Shown here piece by piece: positions 1 through 8,764 of a DNA stretch of 64,000 nt. The notes beneath the pieces were generated by a model that ran no database searches, was not told where the DNA came from, and saw only the letters and a list, made by a program, of their open reading frames with translations. Positions within the stretch are counted from its first letter, which is position 1, and every line of letters begins with the position of its first letter. Source of the stretch: Castellaniella denitrificans (GTDB taxonomy: Bacteria > Pseudomonadota > Gammaproteobacteria > Burkholderiales > Burkholderiaceae_B); assembly GCF_027214045.1 (NCBI RefSeq), contig NZ_JAPWHE010000003.1, positions 108,168-172,167 of the forward strand, given 5' to 3'. The translations under genes and the position numbers were made by a program.

Positions 1-94
1 CCCCCCCCCCCGCCGCCGCGCCGGGCGGGCGCGCTCCGCCCCCGGGGGCGGCCCCCCCGGGGGGCCCCCCCGCCCCCCCCCCCCCCCCCCGGGT
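1..94. other. C/G homopolymer-rich low-complexity end
   Basis: These bases are almost only C and G, with C runs of about ten or more and no coding pattern. Normal high-G+C sequence begins near base 95. This looks like a contig end or a sequencing/assembly artefact rather than biology. It also explains why the genes expected beside a TRAP receptor, the DctQ and DctM membrane subunits, are not seen. Confidence 0.7.
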
Positions 95-122
95 CTGGAG
101 ACGCGGCGCGGGCCGCGTCCGC

Positions 123-1181
123 CTACTTGGACGCGGTGATGCCCACGATCTTGCCGATCGTGCCGTTGAAGTCTTGGACGCACTGCGCGGAGCAGCGCGC
201 GGCCCATTTCGGCACGATGGTCTCGGCCAGGACCTTCTTGAGCAGCGCCCGGTCGGCTTCGGACGGCTGGACCAGCGTCATCTTGCCCTTGACCGCCTGC
301 TTGCAGGCGGCGGCGCCAGTGTTGCAGTCGTAGCCTTGCTGCGTCTCGGCGGCGGCGTCGGCCCAGATCTTCTCGAACATCGTGTCCAGGTTCTTTTGCA
401 GGAAGTCGCGGACCTTGGGATCGAGCTTGTTCCAGTACGCCTTGTTGGCTGCGTGGATCTGCTGGTTCCAGTTGATCGGCAGGGCGTACAGGTGCGTGCT
501 GACCTCGTACCATTTGGCCGAGTAGCCCGACATCGAACCGGTGATGGCGCAATCGACCACGCCGTTCTGCAGGGCCGGCACGACTTCGCCGAAGGGCAGG
601 GTCACGCTGCTGCCGCCGAAGGCCTCGACGAACTCGGCCTGGGTGCGGCTGCTGGTGCGTACTTTTTTGCCCTTGAGGTCGGCCAGGCCGTTCATGGCGC
701 CGTTGCAGAACAGCACCTGCGCCGGGTAGGACGAGAAGCCGAGCACCTTGATGTTCTGCTTGTCGTAGAAGGCCTCGTAGGCGGGCTTGTAGGCGTCGGT
801 CACCTGCTTGGCGATCGCGGCGGTGGGCGCCAGGCCGGCCAGGTCGATGGCCTCGTTGATGGGATTGTCGCTGGCGAAGTAGGCCAGGGTCGAGGTGCCG
901 ACCGGGATCACGCCCTGCGACATCAGGCGCAGCATTTCCGGACCCTTCAGGCCCATTTCATTGAAGCCCTTGATGGTGGCGGTGACTTGCCCGTTCGACA
1001 GCTCGGGCACGGTCTTGGTCCAGAAAGGCTGTTCGAAGTTCTGGTAGAGCGTCAGGTTGCTGAGCGCGCCCGCGACCTGGATCTGGGTCTTGGGCAGGCC
1101 GTCCACCTTGTCTTGCGCGACGGCGGCGGAAGCGAGCAGGACGGCGCCTGCGGTGAGCGTGATGGTGGCCAGGTGCTTCAT
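123..1181 (-). CDS. TRAP transporter solute-binding protein (DctP family)
   Basis: Periplasmic receptor of a tripartite ATP-independent (TRAP) transporter, which delivers a carboxylate-type substrate to DctQM membrane subunits. The 352-residue protein starts at the ATG at 1181, four bases after a GAGGAGACC ribosome site; an in-frame upstream extension to 1265 lacks such a site. Residues 1-22 (MKHLATITL...AVA) form a Sec signal peptide. The middle has the DctP-like pattern, with LGFSSYPAQVLFC, GKKVRTSSRTQAEF and an LPFGEVVPALQNGVVDCAI block that resembles the substrate loop. The substrate cannot be told from sequence. The LysR gene at 1383-2285 lies just upstream on the same strand and probably controls it. 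Membrane-subunit genes would lie beyond the window. Confidence 0.85.
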   Translation of the reverse strand: MKHLATITLTAGAVLLASAAVAQDKVDGLPKTQIQVAGALSNLTLYQNFEQPFWTKTVPELSNGQVTATIKGFNEMGLKGPEMLRLMSQGVIPVGTSTLAYFASDNPINEAIDLAGLAPTAAIAKQVTDAYKPAYEAFYDKQNIKVLGFSSYPAQVLFCNGAMNGLADLKGKKVRTSSRTQAEFVEAFGGSSVTLPFGEVVPALQNGVVDCAITGSMSGYSAKWYEVSTHLYALPINWNQQIHAANKAYWNKLDPKVRDFLQKNLDTMFEKIWADAAAETQQGYDCNTGAAACKQAVKGKMTLVQPSEADRALLKKVLAETIVPKWAARCSAQCVQDFNGTIGKIVGITASK

Positions 1182-1382
1182 GGGGTCTCCTCGGGATGTC
1201 GAGTGCATGGAATGGGTGGCATGCCCGGATTGCACCGTGGCGGACCCGCCGCGTCCAATCATCAATCGGCATGCCTGGTCATAACGGATTCTTATCGTTC
1301 AGTAAAAAACCATTGTTTTATAAGGGTTTAATGGCCTCTTCCGAGATTCGATGTGAATACCTGACAGGCGGCTGAATAGGGG

Positions 1383-2285
1383 TTATCCCTGATGATCGCG
1401 CGCGCCCGCCTTGTGGGCGATTTCCTGCGCCAGCCGCGCGACGGTCAGGGCCGTATGGCTGTCGGGCGTGTCCAGCCAGCAGGCGTGGAAATCGATGTCG
1501 GGCAAGGTGGTGTCGGTGCGCAGTATGCACAGCTTGCCCTGCCCCAGTTCCTCGGCGATCACGGCGGGCGCGATCACGCAGGGCCCCATGCCGTGGCGCG
1601 CCATGTGGACGATGGTGCTGAGCGACGCGCTGCCGTACAGGCGGGGTTCCTTGATTCCCGCGTCCTGCAGGATGCGCTTGACCGCGTGGTGCGGGACGCT
1701 GGCCGGCGGATAGGTGATGATGGGATAGGCCGCCAGTTCCTTCGCCTTGACGGTGCGGCCGTGCAGGCGCAGGCTGGGGCTGGCGATCCAGGCCAGGGAA
1801 TAATCCCACAGATGCAGGCTGTGTTCGCGCGGATCCTGGGATGTGCCCACCAGCATGGCCAGGTCGATCTGGTGCGACAGCAATTGCGAGCGCAGCACAT
1901 GGCTGGTGTCCACCTGCAGTTCCACCACCAGCGCCGGATGCCGCTGGTGCAGCCGTTCGAGCAGTTCGGGCAGCCAGGTGTGCACCAGGGTCTCGGCCAC
2001 GCCCAGGCGGAACAGGCCGCGGATCGGGGACGCCTGCCGGGCGGCCGTCAGCATCTCGGTGCGCATGTCGATGATGCGGCGGGCGTGGGACAGCAGCTCC
2101 TGGCCCTTTTCCGTCAGCTTGATGCCGCGCGCGCTGCGCTCGAACAGCCGCACGGACAGCGACGATTCCAGCGCCGCGATGCGCTGCGAGATCGCGGGCT
2201 GCGTGGTGTGCAGCTTTTCCGCGGCGATCCGGAAGCTCTCGACCTCGGCGACCCACACGAAGGCTTCGATGTGCTTGAAATCCAT
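1383..2285 (-). CDS. LysR-family transcriptional regulator
   Basis: A 300-residue LysR-type regulator. The N-terminal winged helix-turn-helix spans about residues 1-60 ([32 protein letters not shown]) and a substrate-binding effector domain follows from about residue 90. The length is normal for the family. It lies about 200 bases upstream of the TRAP receptor on the same strand and is divergent from ychF across a 124-base gap. The likely job is control of the TRAP transporter, inferred only from position. The gap to the receptor gene holds an AT-rich stretch (1290-1335) that could carry the receptor promoter or a weak terminator. Confidence 0.85.
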   Translation of the reverse strand: MDFKHIEAFVWVAEVESFRIAAEKLHTTQPAISQRIAALESSLSVRLFERSARGIKLTEKGQELLSHARRIIDMRTEMLTAARQASPIRGLFRLGVAETLVHTWLPELLERLHQRHPALVVELQVDTSHVLRSQLLSHQIDLAMLVGTSQDPREHSLHLWDYSLAWIASPSLRLHGRTVKAKELAAYPIITYPPASVPHHAVKRILQDAGIKEPRLYGSASLSTIVHMARHGMGPCVIAPAVIAEELGQGKLCILRTDTTLPDIDFHACWLDTPDSHTALTVARLAQEIAHKAGARDHQG

Positions 2286-2409
2286 GATTGGACGAGGGAA
2301 GAAGCGTCTACCCGCAAGCGGGGGAAGATGTCAATGGGCGGGGTACAATCGCGGTTTCCCCAGGACGGGCCCCGGGCCCGTCTGCCGATACACAAGGATA
2401 ATCGAATTC

Positions 2410-3501
2410 ATGGCACTGCAATGCGGCATCGTTGGCCTGCCCAACGTCGGCAAATCCACCCTGTTCAACGCCCTGACCAAGGCCGGCATCGCGGCGGAGA
2501 ACTATCCGTTCTGCACCATCGAGCCCAATGTCGGCGTGGTCGAGGTGCCGGATCCGCGCCTGGCGCAGCTGGCCACCATCGTCAAGCCTGAGCGCATCGT
2601 GCCCGCCGTGGTCGAATTCGTGGACATCGCCGGCCTGGTGGCAGGCGCGTCCAAGGGCGAAGGCCTGGGCAACCAGTTCCTGGCCAACATCCGCGAGACC
2701 GACGCCATCGTCCACGTCGTGCGTTGCTTCGAGGACGAGAACGTCGTCCACGTCTCCGGCCGCGTCGACCCGGTGTCCGACATCGAGGTCATCAACACCG
2801 AACTGGCCCTGGCCGACCTGGCCACCGCCGACAAGGCCCTGCAAAAGAACCGCAAGCTGGCCAATTCCGGCGACAAGGAAGCCATCCGCCTGGTGGCCCT
2901 GCTGGAACGCATCGTGGCCGTGCTGGACCAGGGCAAGTCCGTGCGCGGCCTGGGACTGGACGAGGACGAGCAGGCCCTGGTGAAAAGCTATTGCTTCATC
3001 ACCGCCAAGCGCGCCATGTACGTCGCCAACGTCAAGGACGACGGCTTCACGGACAACCCGCACCTGAAGGCGGTGCAGGACTACGCGGCGGCGGAACACG
3101 CCCCCGTGGTCGCCGTCTGCGCCGCCATCGAGGCCGAGATCGCCGACCTGGACGAAGAGGACAAGACCGTCTTCCTGGAAGACATGGGCATGACCGAGCC
3201 CGGCCTGGACCGCGTCATCCGCGCCGGCTACCAGTTGCTGGGCCTGCAGACCTATTTCACCGCCGGCGTGAAGGAAGTCCGCGCCTGGACGATTCCCGTC
3301 GGCGCCACCGCCCCCCAGGCGGCCGGCGTCATCCACACCGACTTCGAACGCGGCTTCATCCGCGCCCAGACCATCGCTTTCGACGACTTCATCGCCTGCA
3401 AGGGCGAGCAGGGGGCCAAGGAGGCCGGGAAAATGCGGGCGGAAGGCAAGGAGTACGTGGTGAAGGACGGGGATGTGATGAATTTTTTGTTTAACGTGTG
3501 A
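2410..3501 (+). CDS. ychF: Redox-regulated ATPase YchF (Obg-family GTPase fold)
   Basis: YchF/OLA1 is a conserved ribosome-associated P-loop ATPase that takes part in translation and oxidative-stress control. The start [19 protein letters not shown] at 2410 gives the usual 363 residues. The G1 loop GLPNVGKST lies at about residues 8-16 and the G3-like [11 protein letters not shown] at about 66-76. The C-terminal TGS-like domain includes [12 protein letters not shown]-type sequence (here [12 protein letters not shown]) and ends in [11 protein letters not shown], as in the family. An AAGGATA site lies upstream. A much longer in-frame reading upstream has no start support and overlaps the LysR gene, so it is not used. 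Confidence 0.97.
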   Translation: MALQCGIVGLPNVGKSTLFNALTKAGIAAENYPFCTIEPNVGVVEVPDPRLAQLATIVKPERIVPAVVEFVDIAGLVAGASKGEGLGNQFLANIRETDAIVHVVRCFEDENVVHVSGRVDPVSDIEVINTELALADLATADKALQKNRKLANSGDKEAIRLVALLERIVAVLDQGKSVRGLGLDEDEQALVKSYCFITAKRAMYVANVKDDGFTDNPHLKAVQDYAAAEHAPVVAVCAAIEAEIADLDEEDKTVFLEDMGMTEPGLDRVIRAGYQLLGLQTYFTAGVKEVRAWTIPVGATAPQAAGVIHTDFERGFIRAQTIAFDDFIACKGEQGAKEAGKMRAEGKEYVVKDGDVMNFLFNV

Positions 3502-3628
3502 CCGCAGAGCCTGGACGCTGGGCTTGCCTTGCTCGGGCCAGGGGCATTGAATGCGGGTTTAAGTACAGGGGCCGATGTACCAGGGGATCATTCTTGACGG
3601 TACGTCAACCCTGAAAAGGATTGAGGAA

Positions 3629-3949
3629 ATGGACCGGATACTGCGAAGGTTGCGACAGTTTCGCGATGATCGCGACTGGCAGCAGTTTCATAATCCCAAG
3701 GACTTGGCAGTGGCCCTGAGCATCGAAGCCAGTGAGCTGCTGGAGGCTTTTCTATGGAAATCGCCCGAAGACGCTGATCCCGAGAAGGTCAAGGAGGAAC
3801 TGGCGGATGTCCTGGCCTACGCGCTGCTGCTGTCGGATGCTTACGGGTTCGACATCCAGCAAATCATTCTGGATAAAATCGAGCGGAACGAGGAAAAATA
3901 TCCGGTCGACAAAGCCCGGGGCAGCGCAAAGAAATATAACGAGCTATGA
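3629..3949 (+). CDS. MazG-like nucleotide pyrophosphohydrolase
   Basis: Small all-alpha NTP pyrophosphohydrolase of the MazG / dCTPase (XTP3-transactivated) type, which cleaves (d)NTPs to NMP and pyrophosphate. The chosen ATG at 3629 follows GGATTGAGG and gives 106 residues; an in-frame ATG at 3575 would add 18 residues that do not look like the family. The metal-binding EXXE...EXXD pattern is visible as SIEASELLEAF and EKVKEELADVLAY. The last four bases (ATGA) overlap the start of the next gene, so the two are probably translationally coupled. Third-position G+C is lower than in the neighbouring genes. A housekeeping role is possible, but the fixed pairing points to a job with the downstream helicase. 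Confidence 0.85.
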   Translation: MDRILRRLRQFRDDRDWQQFHNPKDLAVALSIEASELLEAFLWKSPEDADPEKVKEELADVLAYALLLSDAYGFDIQQIILDKIERNEEKYPVDKARGSAKKYNEL

Positions 3950-6138
3950 GCCAGCCGGACCTTGTCGAAGTCAATCGATACGGGTTTTCCGCAGACGACT
4001 TGGCAGCCATCCAGGCGAATGCGTACGCTGTGGATCATTGGCCGCTGGTATACGTTCTCAGCGACGGTGCCGCATGCAACGCTTATGTCGGTGAAACCAC
4101 CGACACGCTCACCCGGCTGAATACCCACCTCAAGCATCCGTGCAAGAAACAGCTGACCACGGTGCACCTCATCAGCAGCGAGCGCTTCAATAAATCCGCG
4201 ACGCTCGATATTGAGTCTTCCCTGATCAAGTACATGGCGGCCGATGGCCGCTTCAGGCTGTTGAACGGCAACCTGGGCCTGGTCGACCACAACTACTTCC
4301 AGAAGAACGAGCTTTATTCGGCGATTTTTCGGGAAACCTGGGACAAGCTTCGGAGACAGGGTATTGCATCGCATTCCCTGGAAGCGATCGACAACTCCGA
4401 TGTCTTCAAGTATTCGCCCTACAAATCCCTGTCATTCGACCAGCGCAGGGGCTTGCTTGGAATCATGCAGGCGTTGTTGGATACCGGACTGAAGAACCTG
4501 GTTGTCGAAGGTGGTGCGGGAACGGGAAAATCCGTCCTGGCCATATTTCTGTTCAAGCTGATCCATACCGACAATACTGAACTGGATTTGCGTGAATTTT
4601 CCGAAGAGGAAGCCGAACTGCGCGAACTGCTGGCGCGGTTCAAAAAGCTTTATGCACAGCCGCGCATGGCCCTGGTCGTGCCGATGAAATCCTTCCGTGA
4701 GACCCTGAAGAAAGCGTTCAGGAATATCGTCGGCCTGCATCAGGACATGGTTATCAGCCCTTCAGAACTGGCACGACAGTCCTACGATATCGTGCTGGTG
4801 GATGAATCGCACCGGCTGCGCAAACGGGTCAATTTAGGGTCTTATTACGGCGCCTTCGACAAGGCCTGCGCAGCCCTGGGATTGGACAAGAGCACATGCA
4901 GCGAAGTCGATTGGGTCACCCGGCAGTCAGGGAAAGCCGTCTTTTTCTACGACGCGGACCAATCCGTTAAACCGTCCGATGCCAATGCCGGCGATTTCCA
5001 GACCATCAAATCGTCGCCCGACTCGAAGGTCATGAGGCTGGTTTCCCAGTTCCGGGTCCAGGGAGGTCGGCACTATGTGGAGTTCCTCGACGATCTTCTG
5101 AGTGTGCGTCTGCCTGACAACGGGAAATTCCATTCAAAGAAGTACGAGTTTCTGATGTTCGACGATATATCGGACATGGTGAGGGAGATCGGTCGACGGA
5201 ATCAAACGCATGGCCTTGCACGCCTGATCGCCGGCTATGCCTGGCCCTGGAAATCCAAAAAAGATCCGGGCGCATATGATATAGAGATTAAAGATATTCG
5301 GTTGCGCTGGAACAGGGTCAACATTGATTGGATCAACTCGCCAAATGCCGTGAATGAGGTCGGCTGCATCCACACCACCCAAGGCTATGATCTGAACTAT
5401 ACGGGTGTCATCTTCGGCCATGAAATCCGCTATGACGCGAAGCTGGACCGGATCATCATCGACAAAGCCAGTTACCACGACCGCAACGGCAAGCAAACCA
5501 TCAATGATCCGGATGAGCTGAAGCGCTACATCCTCAACATCTACAAAACCATCATGCTGCGCGGCATCAAGGGGACTTTCGTTTACGCTTGTGATGAAGG
5601 CCTTCGCAGCTACCTGAAGCGGCACATCCCCGTTTATAAATCCAATGTTGTCGCGCTGGCCAGGCCGTCTGAAAAGCTGGAGCCTTACGTCAATGCAGTT
5701 CCACTCTATGACTTGCAGGCCGCCGCCGGGGGGTTCAGCGAGCTCCAGCATGTCGAGCATGAACACTGGGTCTTCGTCCCGCCAGGCATGGCGGTGGGAA
5801 GGAATATTTTCGCCTGTCGGGTGGTCGGCGAGTCGATGAACGAGATTATTCCGAATGGCGCCATCTGCCTTTTCCGCATGAATCCTGGTGGCAGTCGAAA
5901 CGGGAAGATCGTGCTGGTCGAGTGCGCCGATATCCAGGATGGTGATTCGGGTTCACGATATACCGTCAAGGAATATCAGAGCATCAAGATTGATACCGAA
6001 GACGGATGGCAGCACCAGAAAATTCTCTTGAAGCCCCGCTCCCACAATCCCGACATGGCGACGATCGAGCTCTGCGGCGACGATGATGATGAGCATCGTT
6101 ATCGTGTGGTTGGCGAGTTTCTGAACGTGATCGAGTAA
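3946..6138 (+). CDS. GIY-YIG nuclease - DUF2075 helicase - S24 peptidase fusion
   Basis: A 730-residue multidomain protein. Residues 30-100 look like a GIY-YIG nuclease: Tyr36 (VYVLSD), Tyr47 (AYVGET), Arg57 and Glu90 (DIESSLIKY) have the family's spacing, so the active site seems intact. Residues 160-560 form a DUF2075 / Schlafen-group P-loop helicase: Walker A GGAGTGKS at 189-196, Walker B VDESH at 285-289, SQFR at 367-370, the motif V-like HTTQGYDLNYTGVIFG from 476, and IMLRGIKGTFVYA from 536. Residues 605-730 resemble LexA/UmuD-type S24 peptidases, with Ser630 in GESM and Lys675 in TVKEY as the likely dyad. It overlaps the MazG-like gene by 4 bases. G+C is lower than in the flanks: hand counts of two 60-base lines gave 42 % and 53 %, against 67 % in ychF. 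Likely anti-phage or DNA-damage related; this is inference. Confidence 0.85.
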   Translation: MSQPDLVEVNRYGFSADDLAAIQANAYAVDHWPLVYVLSDGAACNAYVGETTDTLTRLNTHLKHPCKKQLTTVHLISSERFNKSATLDIESSLIKYMAADGRFRLLNGNLGLVDHNYFQKNELYSAIFRETWDKLRRQGIASHSLEAIDNSDVFKYSPYKSLSFDQRRGLLGIMQALLDTGLKNLVVEGGAGTGKSVLAIFLFKLIHTDNTELDLREFSEEEAELRELLARFKKLYAQPRMALVVPMKSFRETLKKAFRNIVGLHQDMVISPSELARQSYDIVLVDESHRLRKRVNLGSYYGAFDKACAALGLDKSTCSEVDWVTRQSGKAVFFYDADQSVKPSDANAGDFQTIKSSPDSKVMRLVSQFRVQGGRHYVEFLDDLLSVRLPDNGKFHSKKYEFLMFDDISDMVREIGRRNQTHGLARLIAGYAWPWKSKKDPGAYDIEIKDIRLRWNRVNIDWINSPNAVNEVGCIHTTQGYDLNYTGVIFGHEIRYDAKLDRIIIDKASYHDRNGKQTINDPDELKRYILNIYKTIMLRGIKGTFVYACDEGLRSYLKRHIPVYKSNVVALARPSEKLEPYVNAVPLYDLQAAAGGFSELQHVEHEHWVFVPPGMAVGRNIFACRVVGESMNEIIPNGAICLFRMNPGGSRNGKIVLVECADIQDGDSGSRYTVKEYQSIKIDTEDGWQHQKILLKPRSHNPDMATIELCGDDDDEHRYRVVGEFLNVIE

Positions 6139-6338
6139 GAGGATTTTGAGGGGCGAACAGGGTCCGGCAGGGTTTGCAACGGGTGTTCCAAGCACCGCAC
6201 ATTCCGCGGCGAATCAGTCTGTAATCTCCGCATGAGTCGCGGCGATCCTCGCCCCAAACCCCCCCATCCCCCACCTTCCCGCCCCCCAGACCGCCGCCCT
6301 GTTATAAACCCTCATCGACAGTCGAATGAGGTGCCTCG

Positions 6339-7406
6339 ATGACCGCCCGGAAACGTTCCATCCCGATCCTGTGCGCCGGCCTGCTCGCGTTCGCCGGCCT
6401 TCAGATGGCGCCGGCCGCGCAGGCGTGCACGCGCTTCGTCTACCTCGGCGCCGGCGATCAGGTGATCACGGCGCGGTCCATGGACTGGAAGACCGACGTC
6501 GGGACGAACCTGTGGGCGTTCCCGCGCGGCATGCGGCGGTCCGGAGAGGCGGGGCCGAACTCGATCGAATGGACGTCGAAGTACGGCAGCGTCATCGCCT
6601 CCGGCTATGATGTCTCGACCACCGACGGCATGAACGAGGCCGGACTGGTCGCCAACGTGCTGTGGCTGGTCGAGTCCTCTTATCCCGAATACGATGGCAC
6701 GACGCCGGGGCTGTCCCTGGCGGCCTGGGCGCAATATGCTTTGGATAATTTCGCCACCGTCCAGGAGGCGGTCGACGGATTGGCGAAGGAGCCTTTCACC
6801 CTCGTCACCGACCGGGTGCCGGGCGAAGACCGGCTCGCCACCCTGCACCTGTCCCTGTCGGATGCCAGCGGCGACAGTGCCATCGTCGAGTACATCGACG
6901 GGCGGCAGGTCATCCACCACAGCCGCGATTACCAGGTGATGACCAATTCCCCGGTGTTCGAGCAGCAGCTTGCGCTGAACGCCTACTGGCGGCAGATCGG
7001 CGGCACCGTCATGCTGCCGGGCACGAACCGGGCCTCGGACCGCTACGCGCGCGCCGCCTTTTACGTGAACGCGATTCCAAAGAGCGAGCGCCCGGCCGAG
7101 GCGATCGCGAGCGTCTTCAGCGTGATCCGCAATGTGTCCGTGCCCTACGGCATCACCACGCCGGACCAGCCCAACATCTCGTCCACGCGCTGGCGGACGG
7201 TCGCCGACCAGAAGCACAGGCGCTATTTCTTCGAGTCGGCGCTCACGCCGAACGTCTTCTGGGTCGATCTGGAGAAACTGGACTTTTCCGAGGGCACCGG
7301 CCGGGTGATGAAGCTCGAGCTCGGCCCCGACCAGACGCGGATCCACGCGGGGATGGCCAACGACCAGTTCGTGCCGGCCAAGCCGTTCCGGTTCCTGGGG
7401 CGCTGA
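6339..7406 (+). CDS. Choloylglycine hydrolase family (linear amide C-N hydrolase), exported
   Basis: Ntn-hydrolase of the penicillin V acylase / bile salt hydrolase family, which cleaves linear amide bonds. It has 355 residues. A Sec signal (residues 1-29, ending APAAQA) puts Cys30 (CTRFVYLG) at the new N terminus, as needed for the autocatalytic nucleophile. The conserved ARSMDW and the MNEAGLVANVLWL block follow. Gram-negative members of this type often act on penicillin V or on N-acyl homoserine lactones rather than on bile salts, so quorum-signal degradation is a possible role here. It sits alone, 200 bases after the DUF2075 gene, and is followed by an MFS gene with its own start. Confidence 0.88.
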   Translation: MTARKRSIPILCAGLLAFAGLQMAPAAQACTRFVYLGAGDQVITARSMDWKTDVGTNLWAFPRGMRRSGEAGPNSIEWTSKYGSVIASGYDVSTTDGMNEAGLVANVLWLVESSYPEYDGTTPGLSLAAWAQYALDNFATVQEAVDGLAKEPFTLVTDRVPGEDRLATLHLSLSDASGDSAIVEYIDGRQVIHHSRDYQVMTNSPVFEQQLALNAYWRQIGGTVMLPGTNRASDRYARAAFYVNAIPKSERPAEAIASVFSVIRNVSVPYGITTPDQPNISSTRWRTVADQKHRRYFFESALTPNVFWVDLEKLDFSEGTGRVMKLELGPDQTRIHAGMANDQFVPAKPFRFLGR

Positions 7407-7482
7407 CCGTGCCGTGGCCGCCGGCCGCGTGCCGCGCCGGCCAACTGGGGTAAGCTAACGCCTGCGGACCCGTTGGGCCCAC

Positions 7483-8736
7483 GTGAACGTTTCCGGCCCT
7501 TTTCCCATGCCCGCCTTTCCATCCCCCGACGCCGACGGCCATTACCGCCTGACCATCCCCCTGTTGCTGACCGTGGCGCTGGTGGGGGTGTTCGCCTTCA
7601 TCCAGGTGTATTCGGTGCAGTCGATCCTGCCCGAACTGCAGCGCGACCTGAACGCGACCGTGGTCGAGATCGGCAATGCCGTGGGGATGACGGTGCTGGC
7701 GGTGGCGCTGATCTCGCCCTTCATCGGCATGCTGTCCGACGCCCTGGGGCGCAAATGGCTGATCACGGTGTCCGTGTTCGCGCTGGCCGTTCCCACCGCG
7801 CTGATGACGCAGGTGCAATCCGTGCACGGCTTGCTGGTGCTGCGCTTTCTGCAGGGGCTGGCGGTGCCGGGCGTGTCGGTGGTGGCGATCGCCTACATCG
7901 GCGAGGAATTCCGCGGCGCCGCGATGGTGCGGCTGGTCACCGGGTACGTCGCCGGCTCGGTGCTGGGCGGTTTCCTGGGCCGCTTCCTGATGGGGCACCT
8001 GACGGAATTCATGGCCTGGCGCACGGCCTTCGGGGCGATGGCGGTGATCAATCTGGCGGGGGCCTGGCTGGTGTGGCGCGGCCTGCCGCCGTCGCGCCAT
8101 TTCGTGGCCAATCGCCGGATCTCCGGCAACCTGGCGACGCTGGGCCAGCTGTTGCGCAACCCCGCGTTGCAGGTGGCGTGTTCGCTGGGTTTCACGGTGC
8201 TGTTCGCCCTGGTGGGGCTGTTCACCTTCGTCAACCTTCACCTTGCGGCCGAGCCCTATCGTTTCAGTTCGGGCGATCTGGCCAATATTTTCACGGTCTA
8301 TCTGCTGGGGGTGCTGGTGACGCCGCTGGCGGGGCAGGTGATCCCGCGCATCGGCTCGCGACGCACGGTGCTGACGGCGGTGGCCTTGTCCGCGCTGGGC
8401 GTGCTGGGGTCGCTGGCGGCGCCGGTCTGGGCCATCGTGATGGCGCTGGCCGTGACGGCCTGCGGGGTGTTCGTGACGCAGTCGGCCACGATGAGCTTCA
8501 TCGCCCACCGGGTCACCCACGGCCGTTCGCTGGCCAGCGGCCTGTACTACGGGGCGTATTATTGCGGCGGTTTCGCGGGTGCCTGGGCCTGCGGCATTGC
8601 CTATACGCTGGGCGGCTGGCCCGGCACCGTGGCCACGCTGTGCGCCGTGCAGGCGCTGGGATGGCTGATCGCCTGGCGTTTCATGCCCGGGCTTGCGCGG
8701 CCCCTGGGGTCCGGCGGGCCGGCACGTCCTGAATGA
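7483..8736 (+). CDS. MFS transporter, YnfM-like
   Basis: Twelve-helix major facilitator of 409-417 residues. The reading frame can start at GTG 7483 or ATG 7507 (MPAFPSPDADGHYRL); neither has a strong ribosome site. Helix 1 (LTIPLLLTVALVGVFAFIQ) is followed by the MFS loop 2-3 signature GMLSDALGRKW. The sequence is closest in feel to the YnfM/arabinose-efflux group of drug or sugar exporters (SIQPILPEL-like VQSILPELQRDL). The substrate is unknown. miaE starts 28 bases downstream on the same strand. Confidence 0.8.
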   Translation: MNVSGPFPMPAFPSPDADGHYRLTIPLLLTVALVGVFAFIQVYSVQSILPELQRDLNATVVEIGNAVGMTVLAVALISPFIGMLSDALGRKWLITVSVFALAVPTALMTQVQSVHGLLVLRFLQGLAVPGVSVVAIAYIGEEFRGAAMVRLVTGYVAGSVLGGFLGRFLMGHLTEFMAWRTAFGAMAVINLAGAWLVWRGLPPSRHFVANRRISGNLATLGQLLRNPALQVACSLGFTVLFALVGLFTFVNLHLAAEPYRFSSGDLANIFTVYLLGVLVTPLAGQVIPRIGSRRTVLTAVALSALGVLGSLAAPVWAIVMALAVTACGVFVTQSATMSFIAHRVTHGRSLASGLYYGAYYCGGFAGAWACGIAYTLGGWPGTVATLCAVQALGWLIAWRFMPGLARPLGSGGPARPE

Positions 8737-8764
8737 TCCCTGTGCGCCCGCCTCGAAAGCCCCG

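Noticed and set aside
174-1331. Long frame on the plus strand opposite the TRAP receptor
   Set aside because: It mirrors the receptor gene, has no ribosome site and is made of low-complexity Gly/Arg/Val sequence typical of antisense frames in high-G+C DNA. Many similar frames across the window were dropped for the same reason.
1843-2409. N-terminal extension of YchF by about 190 residues
   Set aside because: The in-frame stretch overlaps the LysR gene and is low complexity. YchF is 363 residues in all families, and a good start exists at 2410.
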